A stretch of 64,000 nt of DNA from Kitasatospora sp. NBC_00240 (GCF_026342405.1 NZ_JAPEMU010000001.1:3844001-3908000), one strand, 5' to 3'; shown: positions 1 to 8,129, counted from the stretch's first letter. Numbers and translations: made by a program. The notes: generated by a model not told the origin, from the sequence alone.

Positions 1-1
1 C

Positions 2-433
2 CAGAGCGACGGCATGGTGGGCCTGGGCTGCGGGTCCCGCTCGTACACCGCCGCCCTGCACTACTCCTTCGACTACGCGGTGGACGCCACCCAGGTCCGC
101 TCGATCATCGACGACTACGTCTCCACCACCGACTTCGGGCACGCCGAGTACGGCCACCGGATGGACGGCGAGGAGGCCCGCCGGCGCCACCTGGTGCAGT
201 CGCTTCTGCAGGCCGAGGGCCTGGACCTGGCCGACTACCGGCGGCGGTTCGGCACCGCCGCAGCGGACGACTTCGCCGCCGAGCTGGCCGCACTGCGGGC
301 GGCCGGCCGGCTCGCCGACACCCCCGGCCGGCTCCGGCTCACCCCCGAGGGCCTGGCCCACTCGGACGCCGTCGGCCCGGACCTCTTCTCCCCCGCCGTG
401 CGCGACCTGATGGCCGCCTACGAGGCGAAGTGA
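2..433 (+). CDS. STM4012-family radical SAM protein, C-terminal part
   Basis: The reading frame is already open at base 2, so the N-terminus lies outside the window. The visible 143 residues contain the GMVGLGCGSRSYT segment typical of HemW/coproporphyrinogen-oxidase-like radical SAM proteins, then a C-terminal winged-helix-like region ending in YEAK. The radical SAM cysteines would be upstream and cannot be seen. The stop overlaps the GTG start of the next gene, an STM4011-type radical SAM protein, by four bases (GTGA). That pairing is the main reason for choosing the STM4012 family over true HemW. The substrate of this family is not known to me. Confidence 0.7.
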   Translation, partial: QSDGMVGLGCGSRSYTAALHYSFDYAVDATQVRSIIDDYVSTTDFGHAEYGHRMDGEEARRRHLVQSLLQAEGLDLADYRRRFGTAAADDFAAELAALRAAGRLADTPGRLRLTPEGLAHSDAVGPDLFSPAVRDLMAAYEAK

Positions 434-1371
434 GCGGCCGCCCGCCCGCCGACCTGGGCATGCCCGTATTCCGCCCGCCGGCCGGCCAAGGCTTGCCCGC
501 GTTCCCCCCGCCCGCCCCCGCGCCGCTGGACCTGACGATCCTGTACCGGGGCCCGCTGGCCTCCTGCGACTACGACTGCCCGTACTGCCCGTTCGGCAAG
601 CGGCGGGACACCCCGGAGCAACTGCGCGCCGACCGGGCCGCGCTGGACAGGTTCGCCGCCTGGGCCACCGGGCAGCGCGGCGACACCCTCTCGCTGCTGT
701 TCACCCCGTGGGGCGAGGGCCTGGTCCGCTCCTGGTACCGGGAGACGCTGGCCCGGCTGAGCCGGCTGCCGCACGTGCGGCGGGTGGCGATCCAGACCAA
801 CCTCAGTTTCCGCACCGACTGGCTGGCCGGCGCCGACCTCGGCACCCTCGCCCTCTGGGCGACGTACCACCCGGGCGAGGTGACGCACGAGCGGTTCCTG
901 GCGAAGTGCCGGGAGCTCACCGCGCTGGGTGTGCGCTACAGCGTGGGCGTGGTCGGCGAGCCCGAGCACCTGGAGCCGGCCCGCCGGCTGCGCGCGGAGC
1001 TGCCGCCCGAGGTCTACCTCTGGGTGAACGCCGCCGAGGGGCGCACCTACACCGACCCGGAGGCGGCCCGCTGGACCGACCTCGACCCGCTCTTCGCGTA
1101 CAGCCGCACCCCGCACCCGAGCGCCGGGCAGCCCTGCCGCACGGGCCGCACGGTGATCTCGGTGGACGGCGCGGGCACGGTGCGGCGCTGCCACTTCGTC
1201 CGCACCGAGCTGGGCAACCTGTACGACGGCTCGTACCGCGCCGCGCTCGGCCCGCGGCCCTGCGAACTGGCCGTCTGCGACTGCCACATCGGGTACGTCC
1301 ACCTGGAGACGCTGCCGCTGTACGAGGTCTTCGGCGAGGGCGTGCTGGAGCGGATCCCGCACGGCCGGTGA
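430..1371 (+). CDS. STM4011-family radical SAM protein
   Basis: A 313-residue protein starting at a GTG that overlaps the upstream stop codon, implying translational coupling. The cysteine motif C-x3-C-x2-C sits at residues 46, 50 and 53 (CDYDCPYC), spaced as expected to hold the 4Fe-4S cluster that cleaves S-adenosylmethionine. It follows the LTILYRGPL strand typical of STM4011-like proteins. More cysteines near the C-terminus (CRTGR, RRCHF, CELAVCDC) could bind an auxiliary cluster. The first roughly 30 residues are Pro-rich and may not be conserved. The pair with the STM4012-type gene suggests a small modification system of unknown substrate. It converges with the kinase gene across a palindromic GC-rich spacer. 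Confidence 0.75.
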   Translation: MSGRPPADLGMPVFRPPAGQGLPAFPPPAPAPLDLTILYRGPLASCDYDCPYCPFGKRRDTPEQLRADRAALDRFAAWATGQRGDTLSLLFTPWGEGLVRSWYRETLARLSRLPHVRRVAIQTNLSFRTDWLAGADLGTLALWATYHPGEVTHERFLAKCRELTALGVRYSVGVVGEPEHLEPARRLRAELPPEVYLWVNAAEGRTYTDPEAARWTDLDPLFAYSRTPHPSAGQPCRTGRTVISVDGAGTVRRCHFVRTELGNLYDGSYRAALGPRPCELAVCDCHIGYVHLETLPLYEVFGEGVLERIPHGR

Positions 1372-1380
1372 GGTGGCGCG

Positions 1381-1396
1381 CGGCGGCCGGCCGCCG
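1381..1396. terminator. GC-rich palindrome between convergent genes
   Basis: A perfect 16-base palindrome (cggcggccggccgccg) lies between the stop of the radical SAM gene and the stop of the convergent kinase gene. It could form a stem on either strand, but there is no T tract, so its terminator role is only inferred. Confidence 0.35.
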
Positions 1397-1404
1397 CCGG
1401 CCGG

Positions 1405-2673
1405 TCAGCGCTGCTGCGCGCCGCCGAGCAGGACGGTACCGAGGGTCAGGGAAGCACCGCCGGCCACCGGGCCCCCGGCCGCCGCGCCGCCGACCGGGCC
1501 GCGGCGGGCGAGTTCGCGCTCCCAGCGGGCCAGGTCGCGGGCGGCGTCGGCGCGGGCCTCCGCACCCGCCGCGCCGGCCCCGGGCGCTCCGGCCGGCGGC
1601 TCCGCGAGCTCGCGCAACAGGTCGACGGCGAGCAGCAGTTCACCGGACCGGGCGAGCCAGAGCGCGAGGTCGTGGCAGGTCCGCAGGGTGCGCGGGTCGG
1701 CCGGACCGCAGACCCTGGCGAACTCGGGGAGCACCCCGCGCAGCAGCCGGACGGCCTCGACGGCGTCCCCGTCGGCGCCGCGCGCCCAGGCCTGGTCGGC
1801 CCGTTCCCTGAGCTCCTCCGGACTCGGGCCGGCCGGAGCGGCCGGCGGCGTCGGGCCGGCCTCGACCGCCGACAGCCGGCGGCGGACCTCGGCGGCGTCG
1901 GCCGGCCGGTCGGCCGGGTCCTTGGCGAGCAGTTGGAGGATCAGCGCGGCGAGTTCGGGGCCGGCGCCGGGCGGCGCCGCCGGAGTGTCGTTGAGGTGCT
2001 GGTACATCAGGGCGACCGCGTTGTCGGCCCGGAACGGCTTCGCGCCGGAGCAGAGCTGGTAGAGCACGCAGCCGAGCGCGTACAGGTCGGCCCGGCCGTC
2101 CACCACCCCGCCGGACCACCGCTCGGGCGAGAGGTAGTGCGGGCTGCCGATCACGCTTCCGGTGCTGGTGAGACCGGCCGACTGGGTCTCCAGCCGGGCG
2201 ATGCCGAAGTCCAGGACCTTGGCCTCGTGGTCGACGGTGATCATGATGTTCTCGGGCTTGATGTCGCGGTGCACCACGCCCGCGCGGTGGGCCGCGTCCA
2301 GCGCGCCGCAGACCTGCCCGGCCCAGCGCAGGGCGAGCCCCGGCGCCGGCACGCCGTCCTTGAGCACCTCCGCCAGCGAGCGGCCCCGCACCAGCTCCAT
2401 CACCAGGTAGTGGGTGGCGAAGCCGCCGTCCCGGACCTCCCCCAGGTCGTACAGGGTCACGATGTGCGGGTGCGGGAGGTTGCCGACGGTCCGGGCCTCG
2501 GCGATGAAGCGCCGCACCTCGCGCTCGTCGGCGGCATGCTCCTCCGAGATCACCTTCACCGCCACCGGGCGTCCGACCTTGGCGTCGAAGGCCTCCCAGA
2601 CCACCCCGAAGCCGCCCCGGCCGATCCTGCGCACCATTCGGTAGCGACTGTCCAGTACGTCCCCGACCTGCAT
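1405..2673 (-). CDS. Serine/threonine protein kinase with TPR-like C-terminal region
   Basis: A 422-residue Hanks-type kinase. Visible motifs are the glycine loop GRGGFG (residues 18-23), the ATP lysine K40, helix-C glutamate E59, catalytic HRD at 135-137 with N142, DFG at 155-157 and an SPE triad replacing APE. No membrane segment is visible, unlike PknB, so it is probably cytosolic. After residue about 280 comes an alanine-rich TPR-like region (GPADPRTLRTCHDLALWLARSG) resembling the repeats of the TPR protein at 13307-14305. The ATG at 2673 is preferred to an upstream in-frame TTG at 2685 because the kinase fold begins directly after it. No substrate is evident. Confidence 0.85.
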   Translation of the reverse strand: MQVGDVLDSRYRMVRRIGRGGFGVVWEAFDAKVGRPVAVKVISEEHAADEREVRRFIAEARTVGNLPHPHIVTLYDLGEVRDGGFATHYLVMELVRGRSLAEVLKDGVPAPGLALRWAGQVCGALDAAHRAGVVHRDIKPENIMITVDHEAKVLDFGIARLETQSAGLTSTGSVIGSPHYLSPERWSGGVVDGRADLYALGCVLYQLCSGAKPFRADNAVALMYQHLNDTPAAPPGAGPELAALILQLLAKDPADRPADAAEVRRRLSAVEAGPTPPAAPAGPSPEELRERADQAWARGADGDAVEAVRLLRGVLPEFARVCGPADPRTLRTCHDLALWLARSGELLLAVDLLRELAEPPAGAPGAGAAGAEARADAARDLARWERELARRGPVGGAAAGGPVAGGASLTLGTVLLGGAQQR

Positions 2674-2729
2674 GACCGCCCCCAACTCCGCCCGATTCGA
2701 ACGAGTTTCACGATAGCGGTGGGGCGGCC

Positions 2730-2767
2730 CGGCGGGCGGCGGACGGGTCGCGACCCGCCGCCCGCCG
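2730..2767 (-). terminator. Hairpin after the amino-acid-binding lipoprotein gene
   Basis: Ten-base arms at 2730-2739 and 2758-2767 (cggcgggcgg / ccgcccgccg) enclose a second palindrome (gggtcgcgaccc). It lies just past the stop of the lipoprotein gene on the minus strand. Confidence 0.5.
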
Positions 2768-2793
2768 CGTGCGCGGGCCCGCGTACCCCTGGC

Positions 2794-3783
2794 CTAGGGG
2801 TTGACCTTGGGCAGCCCGGGCGGGTTGATCTCGGAGGCCTTCACACCCTCGTTCTCCAGACCCCAGCGCTTCAGCACCTGCCCGTAGCTGCCGTTCTTGA
2901 TGATCTCGTCCAAGGCCTGGTTGAGGGCCTTGACCAGGCCGTTGTCCTTCCTGGTGGTCGCCGCGATCTTGCCCAGGACCTCGGCGCCGCCACCCGAGTA
3001 GGTCCCGATCACCTCGGTCTCCCCGGTCTGGACGGCGTGGAAGGCCGCGCTCGGGTTGGGGCCCAGGTAGGCGTCGATCCGGCCGGAGGAGAGCGCCAGG
3101 TAGTAGTCGGTGGAGTTCTGGTAGTACTTGATGTCCACCGGCTTCAGCCCGGCCTTGACGTTCTCCTCGTTCCAGGAGACCAGCAGCTTCTCCTGGTTGG
3201 TGCCCGAGGTGACCGCGATGGTGTGGCCGGCCACGTCCTTGGGCCCGGCGACCTTCCAGCTGCCGCCCTTCTTCGCCTCGAAGCCGAGGATGTCCAGCCG
3301 GTAGGTGGCGAAGTCGTACTTCTCCTTGCGGGCCTCGGTGACGGTGATGTTGCTGATGCCCACGTCGTACTTGCCGCTGTCCAGGCCGACGAAGATGTTC
3401 TCCCAGGAGACGGGGTTGAACTCGACCTTCAGGCCGAGGACGTTGCCGACCAGGGCGGCGATGTCGGGCTCCACGCCGATCACGGTCCGGTCGTCGTCGG
3501 CGTAGAAGTCCAGCGGCGGGACGGTGCCCAGCGAGTCGACGACCGTCAGGGTGCCTTTCTTCCTGATCTCCTCCGGGACGAGCGCCGCGACGGCGTCCAC
3601 CTTCGGCGTGGTGACCCGGTTCTGCTCCGGCGTGAGGTTCACCGAGGATCCGTCCGGCGCGGTCGCGGCGCCCTTGGGCGCGGAGAGGTCGGCGGCCGTG
3701 TCCGGGGAGCTGCCGCAGGCGGCCAGGGTGAGGACGGCGGCGAGCGGGGCGGCGGCCAGCAGGGCGCGACGGGGTAGGGACAT
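2794..3783 (-). CDS. Amino-acid ABC transporter substrate-binding lipoprotein (SBP_bac_3)
   Basis: A 329-residue family 3 periplasmic-type binding protein, of the class binding polar amino acids or related small compounds. It has a basic N-terminus, a hydrophobic stretch and a lipobox LAAC (LTLAACGSS), so it should be an anchored lipoprotein outside the membrane. The segments SGTNQEKLL and GISNITVTEARKEKYDFATY are typical of the fold. Its upstream neighbour on the same strand is the IS982-type element. Beyond that lie the ATPase, permease and a second binding protein. Without the insertion the gap to the ATPase gene would be only about 67 bases, so this was probably the last gene of that operon and may now have lost read-through expression. 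Confidence 0.85.
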   Translation of the reverse strand: MSLPRRALLAAAPLAAVLTLAACGSSPDTAADLSAPKGAATAPDGSSVNLTPEQNRVTTPKVDAVAALVPEEIRKKGTLTVVDSLGTVPPLDFYADDDRTVIGVEPDIAALVGNVLGLKVEFNPVSWENIFVGLDSGKYDVGISNITVTEARKEKYDFATYRLDILGFEAKKGGSWKVAGPKDVAGHTIAVTSGTNQEKLLVSWNEENVKAGLKPVDIKYYQNSTDYYLALSSGRIDAYLGPNPSAAFHAVQTGETEVIGTYSGGGAEVLGKIAATTRKDNGLVKALNQALDEIIKNGSYGQVLKRWGLENEGVKASEINPPGLPKVNP

Positions 3784-3850
3784 GGCGGAACTCCTTACGG
3801 GGGTGCGAACTTCGAAGAAAGCAGGATCCGGCGGCAGGCTTCGGCGCGGC

Positions 3851-3854
3851 CTAG
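3851..3854. repeat. Target-site duplication, left copy (CTAG)
   Basis: CTAG directly outside the left terminal repeat is repeated at 5295-5298 outside the right one. Because CTAG is its own reverse complement, it could instead be the outermost part of the inverted repeat. I prefer a duplication because the next bases, AC, match the ends I recall for IS982-family elements. Confidence 0.5.
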
Positions 3855-3871
3855 ACGAGTAGATCCGAAGT
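3855..3871 (+). repeat. Left terminal inverted repeat of the IS982-like element
   Basis: acgagtagatccgaagt is the exact reverse complement of 5278-5294. Confidence 0.85.
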
Positions 3872-3935
3872 GCCCGATGGTGTCTGGCAGCTGGCTGGCA
3901 TCATGGGAGTCTGATCTTGAAGGAGTGCTGACCGC

Positions 3936-4322
3936 GTGAGACTCATCTGCGATCCCGTGAACGGCGAAGTGGATCTCACGGCGTCGGCAGAGGAACTGAA
4001 CCGTTTGGCGGCCGCGGTGGCCGAGGGCGAGGGGCTGCTCAGCTCCACGCCCTCAGCGGGCAGCGACGCCCTGGCGGGGATCGAGGTCAAGAAGACTGCC
4101 GGCCCCGGTGTCCTTGTCCATCTGGGTTCCGGGCGGCGGTTTCTTGTGATCAGCGGTGACTCCGCCGGCAGGGCGGTGCTCGCGGAAAACCTGCGCGGCA
4201 TGGCTTCCGCTGAGGACGGCGGCCACCTCCACATCGACTACTTCCCCGGGCACTTCTACCTTGCTGAAGGGTCGCTGCCGTTGGTGGTCAACAGCCCGCA
4301 CGGAGGCATGCCAACCCGTTGA
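3936..4322 (+). CDS. Passenger gene of the insertion element, Imm32-like small protein
   Basis: A 128-residue acidic protein starting at GTG 3936, ten bases after a clear AAGGAG (3920-3925). The C-terminal motif HLHIDYFPGHFYLAEGSLPLVV, read as HLHIDYFPGH then YLAEGSLPLVV, resembles small actinobacterial proteins of the Imm32 type, some of which are immunity proteins of polymorphic toxins. This assignment is from memory. No signal peptide or membrane segment is visible. It lies entirely inside the inverted repeats, convergent with the transposase and 21 bases from its stop. No toxin gene is adjacent, so if it is an immunity protein it is an orphan. It could be a neutral gene trapped by the element. 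Confidence 0.7.
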   Translation: MRLICDPVNGEVDLTASAEELNRLAAAVAEGEGLLSSTPSAGSDALAGIEVKKTAGPGVLVHLGSGRRFLVISGDSAGRAVLAENLRGMASAEDGGHLHIDYFPGHFYLAEGSLPLVVNSPHGGMPTR

Positions 4323-4343
4323 ATGGACCGTTGGTTGCTGCGG

Positions 4344-5237
4344 TCAATGGTCGTAGGCGACGAGCGACCGGGTGACCGGTGCGCCGATCTTGTTGTTGTG
4401 CCAGATCCCGGCTGCCATCGCCAGGATTCGCTGGGCGACCCGGATGGCGACGCCCTCGAAGGTCCGCCCGCCGTGTTCCTCCAGGTCGAGCTGGCCTTTG
4501 AGGGTGTCGTTGACCGACTCGATCAGCTGGCGGACCTTCTTGAGCATCGGTTCCCCGAACCGCTGTTTCTCCCGCTTGCGCGAGGGCCTCAGCAGTTGGA
4601 TTCCCTGCTCGCCCAGGGCCTGCTCGAAGGGCACGGACGCGAAGCCCTTGTCCGAGATCAGCAGGATGCCCGCGCGGTCGGCGACCAGTCCGGCGTCAAC
4701 CTCTAGCATCGCGGCGAGGACTTCGCGTTCACCGATCTTCGGGTTGGCCAGTGCCCACATGATCGGCATCCCGGTCGGAGTGCAGACCAGGTACAGCCGC
4801 AGGCCCCAGAAGAAGCGGGAATGCGAGGCGCAGTAGCCGTAGCCGGCCCAGCCCGCCAGGTTCGATCGCTGGACGGTCGGGCGTGAGGTCCCGCACGGGA
4901 CCGGGGTGGAGTCGGTGATCCACACGGTGTCGGTCCAGAAGTCGCTGTCCATTGCGAGTTCCCGGATCATGCGTTTGACCAGCGGGAGCGCCGCGCGGAG
5001 GCGCTTGTTGTAGCCCGCTCGCTGCGGCAGATACGGGAACATGCTCCACAGGTGCTTGTTCGCGTAGCGCAGCCAGCGGGCCTCGGAACGGAAGCCGAGC
5101 AGGGCCTGCGCTACCGCCAGGCAGACGAGTTCGGAGTCGCTGAGCAACGGCGGCCTGCCGAGGCATCGGGTTCCTCCGAGCTCGTCGTCAATCTTCACGT
5201 ACAGTGCGGTCAAGAGGGTGTTCAGGTCTGTCGTCAC
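4344..5237 (-). CDS. IS982-family transposase
   Basis: A full-length 297-residue DDE transposase. The likely catalytic acids are D109 (WITDSTPVP), D196 (LLISDKGFA) and E240 (QLIESVNDTLKGQ). The spacing and the S-x-N-x2-L-K context after the last acid are characteristic of IS982. The N-terminal LLSDSELVCLAVAQALLGF helix region is also typical. Its start is 41 bases inside the right inverted repeat. The reading frame is intact and both element ends are present, so the copy may still be mobile. Confidence 0.9.
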   Translation of the reverse strand: MTTDLNTLLTALYVKIDDELGGTRCLGRPPLLSDSELVCLAVAQALLGFRSEARWLRYANKHLWSMFPYLPQRAGYNKRLRAALPLVKRMIRELAMDSDFWTDTVWITDSTPVPCGTSRPTVQRSNLAGWAGYGYCASHSRFFWGLRLYLVCTPTGMPIMWALANPKIGEREVLAAMLEVDAGLVADRAGILLISDKGFASVPFEQALGEQGIQLLRPSRKREKQRFGEPMLKKVRQLIESVNDTLKGQLDLEEHGGRTFEGVAIRVAQRILAMAAGIWHNNKIGAPVTRSLVAYDH

Positions 5238-5277
5238 ACACGGATCTTGGACACCCTCGCCCCTTTGACGGGCCCGA

Positions 5278-5294
5278 ACTTCGGATCTACTCGT
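5278..5294 (-). repeat. Right terminal inverted repeat of the IS982-like element
   Basis: acttcggatctactcgt, the exact reverse complement of 3855-3871. It is followed by CTAG at 5295-5298, which also contains the stop codon of the ATPase gene. Confidence 0.85.
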
Positions 5295-6071
5295 CTAGAG
5301 GACCTTGGAGAGGAAGGCACGGGTGCGCTCGTGCTGCGGGTCGTCCAGCACCGCGGCGGGCGGACCCTGCTCGACGACGAGCCCGCCGTCCATGAAGACC
5401 ACCGTGTCGGCCACCTCGCGGGCGAAGCCGATCTCGTGCGTCACCACGATCATGGTGGTGCCGGAGCGTGCCAGGTCCTTGATCACGTCGAGCACCTCGC
5501 CGACCAGCTCCGGGTCCAGCGCCGAGGTCGGCTCGTCGAACAGCAGCACCTTCGGCTCCAGCGCGAGCGCCCGGGCGATCGCCACCCGCTGCTGCTGGCC
5601 GCCGGACAGCTGGCGCGGGTAGGCGTCCGCCTTGTCCGACAGGCCCACCCGGGCGAGCAGCGCCAGCGCGGACCGGCGGGCCTCGGCCTTCGGCTGCCGC
5701 AGCGCGCTCACCGGCGCCTCGACGATGTTCTCCAGCACCGTCAGGTGCGGGAAGAGGTTGAAGTTCTGGAACACGAAGCCGATGCCGGTGCGCTGGCGCA
5801 GCACTTCGCGCTCCTTCAGCTCGTGCAGTTTGCCGCCCGAGCGCCGGTAGCCGATCAGCTCCCCGTCGATCGCCACGAAGCCGCGGTCGACCTTCTCCAG
5901 GTGGTTGATGGCGCGCAGCAGGGTGGACTTGCCCGAGCCGGACGGCCCGAGCACCACCGTCACCGACCCGGCCGGGACGAGCAGGTCGACGCCGCGCAGC
6001 ACCTCCAGGGCGCCGAAGCGCTTGTGCACGCCCCGGACCTGCACCATGGCGTCGGTGGTGGTCGTGGTCAT
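5295..6071 (-). CDS. Amino-acid ABC transporter ATP-binding protein
   Basis: A 258-residue ATPase of the polar amino-acid uptake (HisP/GlnQ) type. Walker A is GPSGSGKST, the Q-loop is VFQNFNLFPH, the signature is LSGGQQQRVAIARAL, Walker B is VLLFDEPTSALDPE and the switch histidine is VVTHE. It energises import through the membrane permease. The start ATG at 6071 overlaps the permease stop by four bases (ATGA). The stop codon TAG lies in the CTAG at the edge of the insertion element. The gene itself is intact, but the downstream lipoprotein has been separated from it. It is the only ATPase for two permeases and two binding proteins in this cluster. Confidence 0.9.
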   Translation of the reverse strand: MTTTTTDAMVQVRGVHKRFGALEVLRGVDLLVPAGSVTVVLGPSGSGKSTLLRAINHLEKVDRGFVAIDGELIGYRRSGGKLHELKEREVLRQRTGIGFVFQNFNLFPHLTVLENIVEAPVSALRQPKAEARRSALALLARVGLSDKADAYPRQLSGGQQQRVAIARALALEPKVLLFDEPTSALDPELVGEVLDVIKDLARSGTTMIVVTHEIGFAREVADTVVFMDGGLVVEQGPPAAVLDDPQHERTRAFLSKVL

Positions 6072-7153
6072 GAGCGGCCTCCGGTGAACGGTGCGGTGCG
6101 GCCGGCCGGCGGGGTGCGCCGGGTGGCCTGGACGGTGCGGACGAAGTCCCGGGCCCGCTGCAGCGGGGTGGGCGGCGGGGTGCGCCGCGCGCCCCGGGCG
6201 AAGTGGCGCTCCACGTAGTACTGGCCGACCGAGAGCAGGGTGCTGAGCAGGATGTACCAGACGGTGGCGACCATCAGCAGCGGCACCACCCGGCCGGTGC
6301 GGCCGTAGACCACCTGGACCTGGTAGAAGAGTTCGCCGATCGCCATCACGTAGACGATCGAGGTGCCCTTGAACAGCGAGACGACCTCGTTGGCGGCGGC
6401 CGGCAGGATCCCCCGCATGGCCTGCGGCAGGACGATCCGCCAGGCCTGCCGGAACCGGGGGATGCCCAGTGCGGACGCCGCCTCCGTCTGGCCGCCGTCG
6501 ACGGCGATGATGCCGCCGCGGATGATCTCTGCGGCGTAGGCGGCCTGGTGCAGGGCGAGGCCGAGCACGGCGGCGCCCATCGCGCCGAGGACGCCGACGG
6601 TGTCGAAGGACCACACGGTCGGCCCGAACGGGATGCCCACCCCGAGGCGCTTGTAGAGGTAGGAGAGGTTGAACCAGAAGACCAGCTGGACGATCAGCGG
6701 GATGGACCGGAAGGCCCAGATGTACGCCCAGCCGATGGTCTGCAGGATCGGGCTGCGGGAGAGCCGCAGGGCAGCCACCCCGGCACCCAGCAGGAAGCCC
6801 AGGACCGTTCCGTAGAAGGTCAGTTGGAGGGTGATCCAGACGGAGCGCAGGATCGTCGTGGTGCTGAAGAAGGCCCGGAAGGTGGGCCAGTCCCAGCCGG
6901 GGTTGGTGGCCAGGCCGTGGGCGAACTGGGCCAGGACGACGAGGGCGGCGACGCCGGCCGCCCAGCGCCAGGGGTGGCGGGCGGGGACGATCCGCAGGTT
7001 GTCTGGATCGTCCGGTGACCCGGTGGCGGGCGGGCCGGCCGCGGCGGGCGGCTCCTTGCGGACGAGGACGGGCACGGGGCCGGCGGGCTCCGCGGACGTA
7101 TCGCGGTCCGCGACAGTCCCGGTGCCGGGCTCGGTGCCGGTGGTGGCGGTCAT
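6068..7153 (-). CDS. Amino-acid ABC transporter permease
   Basis: A 361-residue inner-membrane permease of the His/Glu/Gln/Arg/opine type. A polar N-terminal extension of about 90 residues precedes the first membrane helix (WAAGVAALVVLAQF). The EAA loop is present (EAASALGIPRFRQAWRIVLPQAMRGI). The ATG at 7153 is chosen over 7180 because GGAGG lies nine bases upstream. It is preceded by the binding-protein gene and followed by the overlapping ATPase gene, so the three are cotranscribed. Confidence 0.88.
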   Translation of the reverse strand: MTATTGTEPGTGTVADRDTSAEPAGPVPVLVRKEPPAAAGPPATGSPDDPDNLRIVPARHPWRWAAGVAALVVLAQFAHGLATNPGWDWPTFRAFFSTTTILRSVWITLQLTFYGTVLGFLLGAGVAALRLSRSPILQTIGWAYIWAFRSIPLIVQLVFWFNLSYLYKRLGVGIPFGPTVWSFDTVGVLGAMGAAVLGLALHQAAYAAEIIRGGIIAVDGGQTEAASALGIPRFRQAWRIVLPQAMRGILPAAANEVVSLFKGTSIVYVMAIGELFYQVQVVYGRTGRVVPLLMVATVWYILLSTLLSVGQYYVERHFARGARRTPPPTPLQRARDFVRTVQATRRTPPAGRTAPFTGGRS

Positions 7154-7184
7154 GGGGGGATTCCTCCGAAGCGCTGACACGGGA

Positions 7185-8129
7185 TCACGGGTGCTCGGGC
7201 GGGCTGATCAGGGATTCCTTGATCGCGGAGTCGGTGACGCCCCACTTCTTCAGGATCCGGTCGTACGTGCCGTCCTTGATCAGCTGGTTGACGGCGCCCT
7301 GGAAGGCGGGTGTCAGCGCCGAGCCCTTCTTGAAGGCGAACCCGACGTCCAGCCGGTGGAACTCGCCGAGGAACTTCGTCCCGGCGCTCTCCTGGGCGGC
7401 CTGGTACCGCAGGCCGTTGATGGTCGACATCACGATGTCGATCCGGCCCTGCTGCAGGCCGGTGAGGACGGCGCCGTTGTCGGAGAAGGCCTTCACCTCG
7501 AACGGCTTCCTGCCGGCGTCGGAGCAGACGTTCTTCCTGCTGTTCAGCGTGGTCTCGAAGGTGGTGCCGGCGCCGACCCCGACGGTCAGGCCGCAGAGCT
7601 GGCCGAGTTCGGTCACCGCCGGGACGGTGGTGTTGTCCTTCTTGACCGCGAAGCCCTGGCCGTCGTCGATGTAGGTGACGAAGTCGATGGTCTTCAGACG
7701 GGCCGTGGTGACGCCGAAGTTGCCGGTGCCGAAGTCGTACTTGCCGCTGTCCAGCGCCGGCAGGATGGTCTCGAACTTCGCGTCCTCGCGCTCGACCGCG
7801 ACCCCGAGCACCTTGCCGACGGCGTCGGTGAAGTCGATGTCGATGCCGGCCGGCTTCCTGTTCGCCTGGTCCGGGTAGTAGGCGCTCGGCGGCGCGCCGG
7901 TCGAGCTGCCGACCTTGAGGGTGCCCGCCTTGCGGACCTCCTCCGGCAGCAGCGCGGCGATGCTGTCGACCTTGGCCACCGCGGAGACGACGTCCTGGCC
8001 GGGCGCGACCCCGGCGGCGGCGGCCGGCTTCGCCGGGGCGGCCGGGTCGGAGCCGCAGGCGCTCAGGGCCAGCACCGGGAGCAGGGCGGTGGCGGCGAGC
8101 AGGCCGCGTCGGCGGTTGGTGGCTCTCAC
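7185..8129 (-). CDS. Amino-acid ABC transporter substrate-binding lipoprotein
   Basis: A 314-residue SBP_bac_3 lipoprotein with an N-terminal RRR, a hydrophobic segment and lipobox LSAC (LALSACGSDP). The ligand-binding core includes VGVGAGTTFETTL and FGTGNFGVTTARLKTIDFV. It is paralogous to the proteins at 2794, 45537 and 46923; all share an N-terminal linker ending in AALLPEEVRKAGTLKVG or a close variant. It is the first transport gene after the LLM monooxygenase gene and lies 31 bases ahead of the permease. This context suggests that the ligand is oxidised by that monooxygenase after uptake. Confidence 0.87.
   Translation of the reverse strand: MRATNRRRGLLAATALLPVLALSACGSDPAAPAKPAAAAGVAPGQDVVSAVAKVDSIAALLPEEVRKAGTLKVGSSTGAPPSAYYPDQANRKPAGIDIDFTDAVGKVLGVAVEREDAKFETILPALDSGKYDFGTGNFGVTTARLKTIDFVTYIDDGQGFAVKKDNTTVPAVTELGQLCGLTVGVGAGTTFETTLNSRKNVCSDAGRKPFEVKAFSDNGAVLTGLQQGRIDIVMSTINGLRYQAAQESAGTKFLGEFHRLDVGFAFKKGSALTPAFQGAVNQLIKDGTYDRILKKWGVTDSAIKESLISPPEHP

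Larger units (their letters stand above)
3855..5294. mobile_element. IS982-family-like element with a passenger gene
   Basis: Perfect 17-base inverted repeats at 3855-3871 (acgagtagatccgaagt) and 5278-5294 bound a 1440-base element, or 21-base repeats if the flanking CTAG is counted. It holds a DDE transposase on the minus strand and a convergent 128-residue passenger on the plus strand. IS982 elements are usually about 1 kb with only the transposase. The transposase section (4323-5294, about 970 bases) fits that size, so the extra 450-odd bases represent added cargo. No second copy of the repeat was seen next to the transposase stop (about 4323-4343), so the passenger lies inside the element. 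The element splits an ABC transporter operon. Confidence 0.8.

Noticed and set aside
418..1362. A 314-codon minus-strand frame over the STM4011-type gene
   Set aside because: Composition of Arg/Ala/Gly repeats without motifs; the plus-strand gene carries the radical SAM cysteines.
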